NCBI RefSeq assembly: GCF_019399895.1
Contig: NC_091870.1
Span: 6,307,001 to 6,371,000 of the forward strand
Direction: 5' to 3'
Source of the DNA: Cardiocondyla obscurior
Taxonomy: Eukaryota; Arthropoda; Insecta; Hymenoptera; Formicidae
DNA: 64,000 nucleotides
Part shown: positions 38,167-50,376 of the stretch, piece after piece
Position numbering within the stretch: the first letter of the stretch is position 1
Layout of the letters: each line of letters opens with the position of its first letter
Notes under the pieces: generated by a model
What the model saw: only the letters and a program-made list of their open reading frames with translations
What the model was told of the DNA's origin: nothing
Database searches by the model: none
Made by a program: the position numbers and the translations under genes

Positions 38167-39902
38167 CTGCAGCTGCGAGAAACGAACGACGCGCGAGATG
38201 CAAACTCTTTATAATGTACGTAGAGGTACGTCATCTTGCGCCGTAAATATCGAGGCCAGGCGAATCGCGCGAGATACGAACCCTCGCCGAGGCATAAAAG
38301 CGGCAGTGCCGCTTTGTGCGCGTTTTATATGCGCTTCGAGAGGTGCTCCGCGGCCTATCTCGATCGATTATGATCGTCCCTCTTAGGGAAATTGAATCGC
38401 GTCTTCGCGGATCGAAGTTGCGTGACTGAGAAAAGATATGCCGTGGTGTGCGTTAATAAACGCCGTTTTTTGATCGTAAGAGAACAATTTGCAAGATCAT
38501 CTGATTTAATTATTTCGCTAGCTTAAAGTCAAGGTATATAATTAATAAAGGATAGGAATAAAATTGCATAAAAGTTAATCGAACTCTGCTTTGGAAAATA
38601 AAAAAAAAAAGAAAAAAAAACCCCGGAATATTTCATGATTATACAAAATTTATATAATAGATCTTAAATTGAATATAACAGTTTCCTCTTGTAACCGTCT
38701 GCAGCGTAGTATCGCGAACGCGCGAATGAATTGCGTGCTTCGATTAACATACGCCAAGATAACCGCCGCTGTACGGCGGGAATGCATAGACGCGAAGTAA
38801 TTAAGTCATATATAAGGATGCGCGGTAACTTGGAAGCGTCGGGAGGTTCTACATAGCTTTGCGCAACAGCCTCGCTCGCGTTTCCCAGCCAAGTTTTCCA
38901 CCTCAGGCGGAGTAATATATTCATGACAACAAGCGCTTTTGTTGTGCGATGAAGCATAGAATGGGAATTCTGTTGGATCTTCCTTAACAGGATCTTGGAA
39001 GGATGCACGGTACACGGAAATACTTTGAGTGCAGATACGCGCACTCGGCTAATATACCGATAAGTAACGATTCTATTTGCGAAGATAACTGGGTAGCCCT
39101 TTTTTTTTTTTTTTCAAAGAAATATATGTAATTGTAAATATCACTGTGAATCGGCGATTATAAAAAATTACGACGAAGAACCTTCCGCACTTCCACAGCT
39201 GCATTTCGAATAATAAGTTTGGAACGAAGTCTTTTTTTTTCTTTTTTTTTTTTTTGCCCGGCCGTTGACAAGGGGACATCAGCTGTTCGAAGTTAAACCC
39301 GTAACCCTTCAGAACCCTGCGCGACGAATCGGTAGAAGGGTCCTTAATTAATTAAGTCCTCGACAAAGACTCAGGTGTCCCGCGAAATCTGACGGTCCCC
39401 AGCCGACCTTACGGCGGTGCGATAATGGCGACATTATCATACGCACGACCTATTTAACCCGCGACCGCCGTCGTCGTGAGATTCCTAAATTCGGATCTAC
39501 GAGACCCAGGTGCCGAGTTCGGAAAGTGACGGCACGATTGTCTCCGGACTAACGGTCGAGCCCATTAATTGAATACGTTAATTACGCGCGAGGAGAGATA
39601 ACTTACGCCGCGGTATCCCAGTATCGCTCCGAAATTACGATAAGATAACCGACAGCTGTTAGCATGTTAAAATTAATGTTCACATCTCGTTTATTAAAAC
39701 GTTAATCGCGGACGAGCATAAGCGGTATCTATAATTTACGTTTTATTAATACACGCGGACGAAATGTGACACAAATCCACGTCACATATATCTAATGCGT
39801 TTATCTGATGCGTCGTTTAAGTTAGAGAATTAACTTCTTGCGGGCGCTCGATAAATCTGTCTTTAAGGAGTCTCCTTTGCCTCCGCCCCGAGATTTACGA
39901 TA
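38167..39902. other. No recognised gene
   Basis: A 126-codon minus frame at 38664-39044 lacks an ATG at its start. A T-rich tract lies at 39230-39256. A minus-strand ATG at 39665 followed by GTAAGT at 39606 is another first-exon-like coincidence. Confidence 0.5.
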
Positions 39903-40166
39903 ATGTTACTAACCTCGTTCGTTTTCGGTATCAGCGCGGCTCCGGCTGTGTGTTCGAGCGTATTCCTGAAAAATTCGTTACAGAGACCATTCCCGGGTTG
40001 CGACGTTCCGGGCGCAAGCACTATCTGCGCCGCAGATATAGGCAGAAATAATGGTGTTTGCCTGGATCCGGAGATATCATTGTTAACAGCGAACGGGCAA
40101 CAACCTCGTATTTCGGGCAAGTTCGCCGATGCTCCCTACGGCGTTGCGGCAGACATATCGGTTTAA
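39903..40166 (+). CDS. 87-codon frame with signal-peptide-like start
   Basis: ATG at 39903 has an A at -3 and opens an 87-codon frame. The start MLLTSFVFGISAAPAVCSS resembles a short secretory leader with small residues at a possible cleavage site. The mature part has three cysteines (PGCDVP, TICAAD, GVCLDP) and ends VAADISV. Small cysteine-containing secreted peptides are common in insects, but this one has no recognised spacing. No splice or poly(A) evidence was found, and the opposite strand is also open over most of the interval. Confidence 0.18.
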   Translation: MLLTSFVFGISAAPAVCSSVFLKNSLQRPFPGCDVPGASTICAADIGRNNGVCLDPEISLLTANGQQPRISGKFADAPYGVAADISV

Positions 40167-42000
40167 GTTATACCTTTCTCGTCTCTGGTCTATTTCGTCA
40201 GATTTTCTTTTTACCCGTTCTAATGAAACGGAAGGGGGAGGGGAGAAGGGGGAGACACCCCGTGCTTTCGTCCAGCCGTCGTAAGCGCGGGCTATAAATA
40301 GAACATACTTATCTTGATGCGTACATATGCACGCGCGACATGGGAGACCTTATCTAAAGTAAAGTTGATGCTTATTTATTTGCGCGGAAGCGCGTATACA
40401 CGCTCAAATGGTCACGCTGGACGCCCCGGGAGAGAGAGAAACGCATTAGCGTCTACGACCTACTTAACACCATAAATCAGTTTACGCTGGATCGCTTATC
40501 AATGGTGCCACGTAAGCGCGAGGAGAGACCCCGGCGTTGATACCGCAACGCATCGCGGTCAATCCGGTGGTTTCCTGTTATCACCGCGGTCGCCTGATAA
40601 AGCTCCGTCGCGCCCTGTCCACGTGTCTCGTGAGAAAAGTTTTCGTCCACGTCGCGATCGCCAAGCGCGATAACAAGTGCAGTAATATACCTACGTGCGT
40701 TTTCGCGTTTCGCCGTTCCTTTTGCCGCGGCACGCCAAATATTTGGATCAGCGTCGGGAAACGCGACGCGGCGATTTTTTTTTTTATCCGTCGACGAATG
40801 CCCGAGATAGACAATAAACGGTACGCGAGGGGCGATTATTCGCGGGATCGACTTGACCCGTCCGTTTCTTTGTTGGCGCGGCTTCTCGTTGAAGCGAATT
40901 CCGCAGTATCTCGTAGAGAAAGTGTTTGATTACTATAAAAGAACGCTTTATTCACGCTCCGTTGCTTTACAGCTCCTCAATTACTCTAACAAGCAGAAAT
41001 CCATGCCGCACGGCTAATAGTCATTCTTGCTTTCAGTCCTTTCCGCGAATAAAGATTCCCCGTAATGCGTACACGCGCTGAGCGCGAGCGAGAGATTTAG
41101 TGCGTAATAAGAACGAGCACGCGGAATGAGGCTCTCCCGTGCTCTCTTCGGCACAATGCGGCGATTTGGCTTGTTTGACGAAGGCGCACTCCGGCGTCGC
41201 GTCGTGTTTGCCGATATTCGACGATAAGAACGTTTAAAACGATTCCTCGCGGCAGTGATCGGTCAGAGGCATCGGTGAAATGAAGTTCTCTGTATGCCGC
41301 GTCGTCATTATTACAAACCGCAAGGCAGACAATGCGGCAGGAGGCGGCAGTAGCCCCTCAAGAGCGTCCCGTCTTTCCTCTCTTCCCGGCAAACCATTGT
41401 CGGAATCGGAAGAAGATTCGTTTTGCATGCGAGATCCTTTTTCGAGTCGCTCAACGTGACGTCTGACGATTCCTCGCCAGCCGTGACCGGTGTGCGTGCG
41501 TGCGTGCGTGCGTGCGGGTGCTGCGCGCACGCTTCGGAACAATTTGATAATGTTAAACTGCTGTTACTCGACATCATCCGCGCGATTGATTACGTGAACG
41601 CGCATTGTTTCTCGAGCTGTACACGCGCGTCTAGACACGACAGCTAGGCATTCGATCGTACGATAGATTATTAATCAATTACCGCGCGAGCGCATATGCT
41701 TATGTAAGGTTTACTTTAAACAAAAGGGAATTTGTATAAATGCACGTCTTACATAATATTGGCGATAGTAATGGAAATCCTGATACCTAATACGCATTTT
41801 TTTTTTTTATTTCTTTTTTTTCAGCGACGATACGCTTGACCTTTTCACAAAGTATAATTTTGCACGGATTATTATGTATATAATATTTTATCGTTGTTAT
41901 TTGTAATTATTCTTCATCCGTAGTTTAAATCTTTTTACTTCTCTCAAATACGGAGATCTTCATGCTTTTCTTTTTATTTGCGTTTAAAATTTGTTTTTAT

Positions 42001-42036
<36 letters not shown>

Positions 42037-42610
42037 ACCGAGCGAAGTTAAACGTCAGTATTAAAGTCTAGCAATCAAATGAATCAAAGAAAACTTTCGT
42101 AGCGTTAGTAACGGGCTAACAGCGCAGACGCTAATCAAGGAAAGGCTCTTTACTAAATCCGCTTTCAAATAGGTAGCTAAAGAAAATTATTATTCGCATT
42201 ACGAAAGTCACGAGTCGTCTCTAATAACACGCATGAAACGACGGATCTTTAATAAGTTTTCTTCACATTACACGAAAATTGGTTTATTATCTGCTCCCTT
42301 TCGATTTCCTCATCGAGAAACTGCGGCACATGTACGTACGTAAGTTCGCGTCCAGCATTTACGTATTAACGCGAGAGTTTGACGACGTCGTTACGTGGGA
42401 AAAATTCGTCGGTACAAAAGAAAGAAAAGTTAAATAAATATTCGACTGCTAATTTAACGCTTAATGGTATATTTTTTTTTTATTTTGTTTATAAAATACA
42501 ATTTTTTTATTACGTACGGTTTCGTGGTATTTTAATCGCAGACTACTTTTGCAAGCGATATCTCACTTAGAGAAAATGAAATTGCGATTTCGCAGCGATC
42601 ATTAGTAGCC
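40167..42610. other. No recognised gene
   Basis: Contains the GTGC array and a long T-rich tract at 41996-42036. At 41823 a strong T-rich acceptor is followed by an open stretch reading DDTLDLFTKYNFARII, without a start or donor I would trust. Confidence 0.5.
41492..41516. repeat. (GTGC)6 microsatellite
   Basis: Six tandem GTGC units in a CpG-rich region. Alternating purine and pyrimidine makes it a candidate Z-DNA segment. Confidence 0.95.
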
Positions 42611-42716
42611 CGTATAATTGAGCCCTTGCTGCGCCGCGAAGTATGATATATGCCTAGACCGCGTGTGTGCAATCGCTGAAAGTGCGTACAATTGAGCTTA
42701 CGCAACGTCGCGAGGT
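42611..42716. repeat. Degenerate pair of 32-base repeats, 74 bases apart
   Basis: 42611-42642 and 42685-42716 match at 23 of 32 positions, including the shared AATTGAGC. A shorter related CGTACAACGAG follows at 42717. Identity is low and convergence of CpG-rich words is possible. Confidence 0.45.
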
Positions 42717-44039
42717 GCGTACAACGAGTTTCGTTTCAATTTTCGCAATTAACTCACCGGGAAGAGTGCTGCGGTTCTTTCGACGCGTTTTACAGCGCAA
42801 GCAAATGAGGTACCGTGATTTTCTACGCGACGCCTAGCGTCAAAGTGCGCATTGCCGGTATTAATACGCCACGAAATTTACTGCGCAGTCGGGAGAAAGG
42901 GATCCACGCCTTGCACGATCGTTTTACGATGATAAGCGCGGCTTCCTGCACGGCTCTTCCTCGTCCCAGTTCGCCACCTGAAAAAAAAAGAAAAAAAAAA
43001 CAATTTAAAAAAAAAAAATAAAAAAAGAAAGAAAGAAACCTGAATTACAATCTTAACGTTCAGCGGCACCGCGACATAATTCAGCCCTTAGCGCGGCGGC
43101 AGGTACTGAGCGATCTGTGCGATCATCCGCGCCGATACTTTCGCCTAGCCCTGAGCTAAATCTCCCCGCGACCGTCCGATTACGACTCATTGGCAGTAAC
43201 GTACGCAGAAGTACTAAAGCGCGAGCGTGTCTGCCTTAGTAGCGCCTTAATGCCACAGTAGCCATCTATACGCTTATACGTCTCGTCTTTCTCTCTCTTT
43301 CTCTCTCTCGTAAAACTAATTGCATCAGGCCTCAGTTTATATCACCGGTGCCCGCGCGTCTCCTTCTCTCCGCCATGCGAAGCTTGCTTAACAAAGGTAG
43401 AAAATTGCTCGAAGGGGAGGCCCCTCTTACGTCTCCGCGACCCCCTCGCTCGTTCGCCGAGCCCGTCCTCCTCCCCTTCGCCGCCTTCTGCTTCTTATTA
43501 CTGTCCCGTGCATATACCGTTGTGTGCACGCGTATGGTCAAAGAGCGAATAACAAATGCAACTGGACGATAGGACCATAAAGTTCGCGGAACCACGTGCC
43601 GCTGGAAATGCTATCGGCCATCGTTATTTTCTTCCCGGTAACGTCGGGCACCGCGATTTTATCTGAATTTTAGCTACCGCCGTATATACCTTGATAATAG
43701 TGATTATATGATCTGCGTCGCGGTATCGGAGCCCCGGCGAGCGAGAGGAACGCTCGTCCGAGGCAACACGCGCGCTCGTTCAGGCGTGAGCCGCCGCCAC
43801 GCCGAACTACTTCCGAGATAATAATTCGCAGTATCGTTTAAAGCTCTCTTTTCCGTTAAAGGAAAATTCGAACGGCCGCGGCCGACAGTGGGTCAATCAT
43901 TTTGCTCCGCAGCCCGCTCCGCCGTTCTGGAACGTCTTATCTTCCTGTATTTATTTACGTAACATTATACGTATATGCATGATAAATCAATTACAATATC
44001 GTAACGCAAGACACTTATGCAAGACGGACCATATAAAAC
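42717..44039. other. No recognised gene
   Basis: A-rich purine tract 42980-43040 and a CT microsatellite. A 65-codon plus frame beginning MRSLLNKGRKLLEGE at 43375 carries one hydrophobic segment and has no further support. Confidence 0.5.
43281..43310. repeat. CT-rich microsatellite
   Basis: CT units interrupted by TTT. Confidence 0.9.
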
Positions 44040-44067
44040 TTTTTTTTTTCTTTTTTTTTTTTTTTTT
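44040..44067 (-). repeat. Genomic poly(A) tract (A17-G-A10 on the minus strand)
   Basis: Read on the minus strand this is seventeen A, one G and ten A. It begins 27 bases after an AATAAA hexamer. It could be the tail of a retroposed copy or one of the many ordinary poly(T) tracts in the window. A clear target-site duplication was not found. Only a short TTTATAT match occurs on both sides. Confidence 0.7.
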
Positions 44068-44093
44068 AAATTTAGTTCTTTAATTTTTAACGT

Positions 44094-44099
44094 TTTATT
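44094..44099 (-). promoter_or_regulatory. Poly(A) signal AATAAA downstream of the 210-codon frame
   Basis: The minus strand reads AATAAA here, about 65 bases after the stop of the frame at 44164-44796 and 27 bases before a poly(A) run at 44067. This is the normal spacing between a polyadenylation hexamer and a cleavage site. The hexamer is common in AT-rich DNA, so its value lies only in its position. Confidence 0.35.
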
Positions 44100-44163
44100 A
44101 TAAATACAACGGCACTTTGTATGTTATTTCAAAAAGCGTGATTTATAGGCTGCGGCATCGTTA

Positions 44164-44796
44164 TCACATGTGAGTAAGCTTTTTTTTTTTTTCTTCGTTT
44201 TGCCTCGATTGCAATATCTTTGTTTCGCCCGTGGCTCGTTCCGAGGCGAGGATGAAGCTATTCATAAACAAAGCGCTATCGCGCTCGCGGAACCGTGCGC
44301 TCGCCGAGCTCGCGCGAGATCGCGGAGTGTGAAGATTAGCAAATAATAACGGGGCCAAGGTTACTACGGGACGCGCTGCGTCGTTCGCCGTTGCCGTTGC
44401 GGAACAATGAGCCTTCATGCAAGCCGAACATCGGCGTAGCGTATAATCGGCGGCGGGGTCTGTAAAAATGTTAATTTTCAACGAAGACCCATTGTTCTTC
44501 GCATTCGGCCGGGGCACATATATTTCATCCGCGGCCTCGGCTTTTCCGACGTTTCCAGCGACGTTCACGGACACGTCTTTGCGTATTTTCGCTACTTCTC
44601 CGCTGATCGATATCGCATCGTAATGCGCCATGTCCGGATTGCACGCAAAAGTTGTAAGCTTTATTATGCATTTATGCGCGCTTATCATGCCACGGCTGTT
44701 TACTCGGCGCGTAAGTAAGTTTGACCCGTCATCCGACGAACCGCCGGTAATTAATTCGTCATGATCGAGTGCTACGCAATTAGCCCACGGCACCAT
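44164..44796 (-). CDS. Intronless 210-codon open frame, retrocopy-like, unidentified
   Basis: This frame starts at ATG in a favourable context (GCGATGG) and runs 210 codons without interruption, one of the two longest ATG-initiated frames here. The first 150 residues have a balanced composition (start MVPWANCVALDHDEL; internal GEVAKIRKDVSVNVAGNVGK and EIYVPRPNAKNN). The last 50 are arginine- and serine-rich and end in a lysine run. Four cysteines lie in ACNP and CSACMKAHC. No signal peptide or membrane segment is apparent. The stop is followed after about 65 bases by AATAAA and then, 27 bases on, by a genomic poly(A) tract. That layout is typical of a processed mRNA copied back into the genome. 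I do not recognise the protein. Alternatives are a small single-exon gene or a chance frame. Poly(A)/poly(T) tracts are frequent in this window, which weakens the retrocopy reading. Confidence 0.32.
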   Translation of the reverse strand: MVPWANCVALDHDELITGGSSDDGSNLLTRRVNSRGMISAHKCIIKLTTFACNPDMAHYDAISISGEVAKIRKDVSVNVAGNVGKAEAADEIYVPRPNAKNNGSSLKINIFTDPAADYTLRRCSACMKAHCSATATANDAARPVVTLAPLLFANLHTPRSRASSASARFRERDSALFMNSFILASERATGETKILQSRQNEEKKKKLTHM

Positions 44797-45391
44797 CGCC
44801 TATTAGTCACGGCGTATTTGAAGGAGCTATGTATATAAAGTGCAATTGTTCTTTATTACATATAAATTACATATAAATATTACATATATAATTATGTATA
44901 TAATTGTACGTAATTAAGAACAATGTTTTTTTTTAACATTTAACATATATTAAAGTACATAAAATATTCGCTTATGATATTTCGATGTTATGTAGAGCCG
45001 TGTTTGAATATCCTATTACGCGTTCAAAATTTCTCGACGTGGCAAGATTAATCATCGAACCGAGCGGCGAGCCGTAGGCCGCGTTAACGAACGGAATCAA
45101 TTTTGGAGTGCATCAAGGATGAATTTCATTTCGGTGTCGATGACTGGTCGCGCTCGCGACCGAATGACGAATCGCGCCCGGGACAGCGTCCCAGGATTAC
45201 GTAATTCAGCCGCGCGATGAATATATACTAATTATCTGGACGTCCCCGCTAATCGCCGTCCCGCGTTGAGAACCGGGCTGTACCCGTGATCGCTCCTATG
45301 ATCGATCACCCGGTTCGTTGATTTATCGATTCCGCGCGTAATCGCGATCTCTCATCTCGACACTCTCAACTGCTACCTGACGGCAGTTTCT

Positions 45392-45413
45392 TTCTCTCTC
45401 TCTCTCTCCCTCT
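45392..45413. repeat. (CT)n microsatellite
   Basis: About nine CT units with a CCC interruption. Confidence 0.9.
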
Positions 45414-46994
45414 CGTTTCGTATAAAATATTATTCGCGCGAACGCATAATAAAACAATTGTTTCCCCTGGACGCTGCGACGACCGGTTCCGCGTGCGGCA
45501 GAAATAAATCTTACTTCGGCACGTTACTTCCTCGGCGAAATTTATGCTCCGCCTTGAAAAAGGCGTCGTACACGACGTGACGAGTGGCACACGTCGTTCG
45601 AATAATTGCCCGCGTATTGCGATATCAATTCCATGAATTTTCACGGTGTGTTAAATATCCGTGAGATGCTATCTTTCCCTCGCACCTGGCAAAACGACGT
45701 TCAGGGTTAAGCAAGCGTAGCCATCGGTCAACACTTCTTTCAGCCGCTCCTCAACAGCTGGGGAAGCAATTAAATGGCATTAGAAGGCGAAGGAAGAGGG
45801 GGAGAAAAAAAAAAAAGAGAAAAGGAAAAAAAGAGGCGATAGTACATTGGAAGTCCGGCGGGAGATCGGTGCGGCGGAGACGGGCCAGTGGACGGCATAG
45901 TGGACTCGTGTCAGATGTTAATTAAGGCCAAGGAGCGGAAAACGCTGGTCTCTCCCGCGAAGGGTGTCGCAAGCCAAGAAACGGCCGGTCTTTCCGCCCC
46001 ACCATCGCCTATCTGCATCGGCCACCACTACCATCGGCGTCGGTGGATATATCGGTGAGAGCGTGCGCCAGGATTTTTATCCTGCGGGAGTTACGACGGC
46101 TTTCCAACTTACCGGCCGTCCGTCGTTATGAGGTGGCCTGCGCTTGAATCGCGATTACCACTACGCTGGCTCCCGGCCACCGACTCGTCGATAGCCCCAG
46201 CCGGCCTGGCGGTGGGAGATGAAAAGGAAGAAAACAAGGAGGCAGGTCAGGAACACCGCGGTTGCAATTGCGTCACGAAAATCGATGCTCCGCCGCGCGG
46301 CACTATTTCACCCGACAGCCGAACGGAATTGGGCTAAACAGCCGCACAATGGCAGACGTAACGTCGAGGATAATGATTACGGAGCGTCACGGGCATGTAA
46401 CCCATTTAACGTCGCAACGCTGCCCTGACATTGATCGCTGTACGTGATCTCCGAACGCGCCGACGCCAAATCGCAAATTAATTCAATGCCAAGTTGCGAG
46501 GGGAACGGTTTACAATGACGTAAGTTGTATACAGAGAATGATATCGCTCGCACAATACCGCCTTTTAACGCCTCGTTAAAAAAAAAAAAATAGAAAAAGA
46601 ACTGTCGCACGCTCGTCGAACTATTTATCGCTAATTGTATAATTATAAGCGTCGCGTGGCGGTGTTGATTTAACGTTTGGCGGCATGGCAGCCTTGGCTT
46701 TAAGTATATCGTGATATCGTGGCTGATAGCAGGTTCAATAATGGTCGAGCTGTAGCACACTTGGCGATGCTTGCGTGACATCGGTGCGCTGATTAAAACA
46801 ACTTACTTATTAACGATCGAAATCGTAATTAGCGATACGAGTAATTGCCGATCGATTACCAAGCTGGCGACGTCGCTCGACGCCGTCAGCCTTCGTCTCC
46901 AGACTCATCGTCTTGCAAAACTCGCGGTGAGCCGCGACGCTCGCCGACTTGGCGGCGGCCGTGGATTTACCGAGCCATGAAAATCGAACGACGA

Positions 46995-46998
46995 TTTT

Positions 46999-47031
<33 letters not shown>

Positions 47032-47032
47032 T
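46995..47032. repeat. (CT)n microsatellite
   Basis: A T run, then ten CT units and a second short CT block. It gives the arginine/glutamate runs seen if the minus strand is translated. Confidence 0.9.
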
Positions 47033-48790
47033 CCTCGTCCCCGAGAGTCCCGCGTCCACGGAGCTCCGCGGCGGCGCGAGTAACGGCGATCCAAGTATAG
47101 GACGATAAACTCTCCCGAGCGTGCAACACACGACGCGGTGCAAAATGCCAGCAACTCCGTAGGCGATCTCTGACGCAATATTTCCCTCCCTCTGTCTTTT
47201 TCCCGCCGCGTGCACGCGCTCTCGCTCGCGCTTTCCGCCACGCGCTCGCGCGACGTCGCAGTACCAGTCGACAATTCGGATAAATGAGCGTAGCTTTCAT
47301 ACGAAATCTTCAATATTACATCGATATCTTTTCTCCGGTTTAAAAAGAAAAGAAAAAAAAAAAAAAGAAAAGAAAAAAGAATACGTGACATTCGATGCTC
47401 GTGATATTTCGCTCGAACGCTCTTTCATAAATCGGTCGGCGACACCGGGATTTAGGTTCTATCTAGAAGCGTTCGGCATTACCAACGCGAAGTTGAACTT
47501 CAGGGAGAATTCAATCCGTGGGTCTCCCTGAGGAAGCGTCCGCCTAAACCAGGTGCCGGGAATATACGCGCCACGTCGTTCCTGTAAATTGAAGCGACGT
47601 CCGTGACGCCTCGCTGCCGCCGGTAAAAGCAACGATAGGGGTTGCGGGGCGAACAATAGTGTTGTTGCCGAGATTCCTTGATTCCTCCATCCTCGCTATT
47701 TTTCCGACGACGGGCAACGCTCGCCGTATTTGACTTGGTAATGCTAAAGGTCTCGTACGGCTACTCGTATTTTCTCTCTCCCTCGCTCATTCTCTTTCTT
47801 CCGCTCGCATCGCGTCGACGCGACAGCAGCAACGTAGCGGCAGGTCCTGATGTCGCTCTTTTTTTTTCTTTCTTTTTTTTTTGTCCTAGGACAAGGCGCG
47901 TCGCCCTCGAGGAAGGCGCCGCGACCGACGCGCGAAACGATGCGACGGCGGTTTTGATATCCTCGCGAAATGGCGCATTCCGCGTTTTCCATTCGAGCTT
48001 CCGCAGTCGGGAGAGCGTACCAGATTGCCCAATTGCAATCGCGACTCTTCACTCGCGAGCTCTCAGCCGACGTCTTCCTATCTTTTTCTCTTTCTCCCTT
48101 ACTGCTCCCATTCCTGCGCTTAGTTTGTACACTGACCTTCCTCAAGGCCTTATCTGCCGCCAGGAAACGCTACGAACGGGACTTTATGCGAACATTACAC
48201 TTGCGATCCTCGCCGTCGAATCGTCGCGATTGTCGTACGCGCACATTTTACGAGCGGAAGCCCCCGGCGTTTCTGGATCTCCCGGAAATTGAATATCTAC
48301 GATAGCACGGAAGAATTCGAGTTCACCACGTCGTAACGCGATACTGAGATAAGAGTCCGCACGAATAATTACGCGATAGCGTATCAAATGTGCGCCGGGT
48401 CAGAGCCGTCCCCGACGGTGAATTGATTCCGAGCGCTTCGCTGTCGCGACCGGACAACGCGCGCGCCTTCGGCTTTAACGCAATCGAGTCTGTTCGTCGC
48501 GATACGATTATTCGGTATGCGCTAACTACCCTTTGCACAAGAGTGCTCGACTCTAACAAACTTCCCTGAATATTCATGCGCACGGTGTTTTACAAAAATA
48601 CAGATCGGAGGCATCGGCGGACACGATGTGCCTTCCATGCTGAATGCGCCGATCATAAATATGTACGTCGGTGTTGCGCGTTAATACCGCTGTAAAATCA
48701 CGGACGCCGATAGTGACTCGCGGCTTTTCGGTGAGACATTTATCGGCGGCGAAAGGAGGAAGTGTGACGAGCCTCGCCGCCTCGAGGACA

Positions 48791-48910
48791 ATGGAGATTC
48801 CGCGGCGAGGAGAAAGAAATATTCCGCAAAGTCCCTCCGTTGTCTTCGACTCGCGTCCAGAAGATCGTGTATATACCGACGAGCTCCTATTACTTTTACT
48901 GGCCTTGCGA
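48791..48910 (+). CDS. Candidate first coding exon with good start and donor
   Basis: ATG in optimal context (ACAATGG) opens exactly 40 codons that end in phase 0 at a consensus donor, GTAAGT at 48911. The peptide begins MEIPRRGERNIPQSPSVV and ends with a leucine run (ELLLLLLALR). The pairing of a strong start with a strong donor is suggestive. A window this long should contain dozens of GTAAGT/GTGAGT hexamers by chance, and several similar pairings occur, so support is limited. No downstream acceptor in matching phase was identified. Confidence 0.2.
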
Positions 48911-50376
48911 GTAAGTAAACTTTACTTTACCCGCCGATGCGTTTCATTGGCTCCGAGGTGCACACCTTCGGAACGGAAAAACTTCCTGCGGTGTCTCAAC
49001 ATATTTTGACGTGAATATATTAAAAAGAAAAAAGAAAAAAAAAAAGAGATTAATCGCGACTATTCCTACTTTGTTTCAATATTCATAATCAGCGTGATTA
49101 CTTGTAGTCGTATTAAAAAAAAAATTGATTTTTTATTATAAAATATACGAAGGCCGTTCCACGGTCCAGCTCGCGTATATAAACATTCATTCTAATTCCT
49201 CTGACGACGTTAACGAAGGTAGTAGCGATAACGCAATTAACTGTCGGCGGTGTATGTAAGGGCTGTAAGTAATAAAATAAACAGATAGTTTAGGATCTCC
49301 CGGTAATAAGAAAGTACCGTTGCGCCCGACGTTACGCCGCGGCGGGAGTTATGTCGCATCGTGAATAATGTCAAGGAAGAGAGAAGAACGTAGCAAAAAG
49401 ATATAACAGGCGGGGAAGGTAACGCGATGAACAAGCGCGCGGCATCAGCTCGGCCGTTAGTTTATTGTCACGTTGCGGCAGTTGCCACTATGAAAGTATC
49501 GCAATAACGCGGCTCAGTTATGGCTGTTCACTGACGCGGAGTACCTTCAAGGTCAGCGCAATCATCTCCCTCGTTCGCGCGAGAGCAGGTCCGAATTTTT
49601 CTCGCGCGTGGCGTAATGGGAAACACGCGAATGCAACCCATCATCGAAGGGAGGAGGGGGAGGGATATCGAGGAAAAGGACTCGCGAGCGAGCTCCGCGT
49701 ATGCGTGAATTTATACAGCGGCCGCAAAAAAAAAAGGGCGATCCGGCCGCGGCTCGATTTTCCTCGTCTGATAACGATCTGGCGGATGCTGCGGCGCTCG
49801 GTTTAATGCGGTATCTGTCACGATCGTTATCGCCGGTTAACGAGCGAGAGCGCGTCGTGCAGGTTTATATATTCAGCGGCTTATATTATTACGTAATGAT
49901 TTAGCAACGTAATCGTCGCTGATAACGCACCTTTTTTTCCCCGGCGCCACCGGTTCGATCCCCGAGCGCCGGGTCCCGCGACGCTTCCGAAGGCGCGTCC
50001 CTCAACTCGCGCCGCAATAACCCGACCGCGACGAAAACGTGGAAGATAAACGGAACGTTTCGATATCGAGAAACCGTATTCCCGGGGCTGCCGCGGCTGT
50101 ACGCTTCTCGGACAAGAGCGCAAAAATAATTTAGTTCGCGCGGGGTTAAGGGGTTTATGATAATTTAAAACCGGTATAGTCGCGGCAAGAGGCGGCACCC
50201 GGGGGCCTGCGACCCGTCAGCTCGACGGGACGTTCGCGAGGCGGCGGGTTCGCGCTCCGCTTTGGGAAAAATCTCGGGTTTTCCCGCGGCCGAGAATAAA
50301 TTTGACTCGTTACTCAGTGCTCTCGAAATTCGAGAACTCCGCGCCCGAGATCTCCGCGTTGCGGCGTGTCGTCGCT

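Larger units (their letters stand above)
44797..48790. other. No recognised gene
   Basis: AT-rich 44830-44990, then CpG-rich. CT microsatellites create arginine/glutamate-rich frames on the minus strand, including a 193-codon one at 46810-47391, which I attribute to low complexity. Confidence 0.55.

Noticed and set aside
39607..39665. Minus-strand ATG frame (MLTAVGYLIVISERYW) ending at GTAAGT
   Set aside because: Same reason as the 2.5 kb case. Useful as a reminder that such coincidences look convincing by eye.
46810..47391. 193-codon minus-strand frame with ATG
   Set aside because: Its length comes from a CT microsatellite and T runs, giving F, R and E repeats. No other support.
47678..48292. 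204-codon plus-strand frame
   Set aside because: It begins without an ATG, is rich in F, S, R and L from T/C tracts, and several other frames are open across it.
49951..49970. GGTTCGATCCC, an exact match to a tRNA T-loop/B-box
   Set aside because: The flanking five-base stem pairs at only three of five positions and no A-box, anticodon arm or acceptor stem could be laid out.
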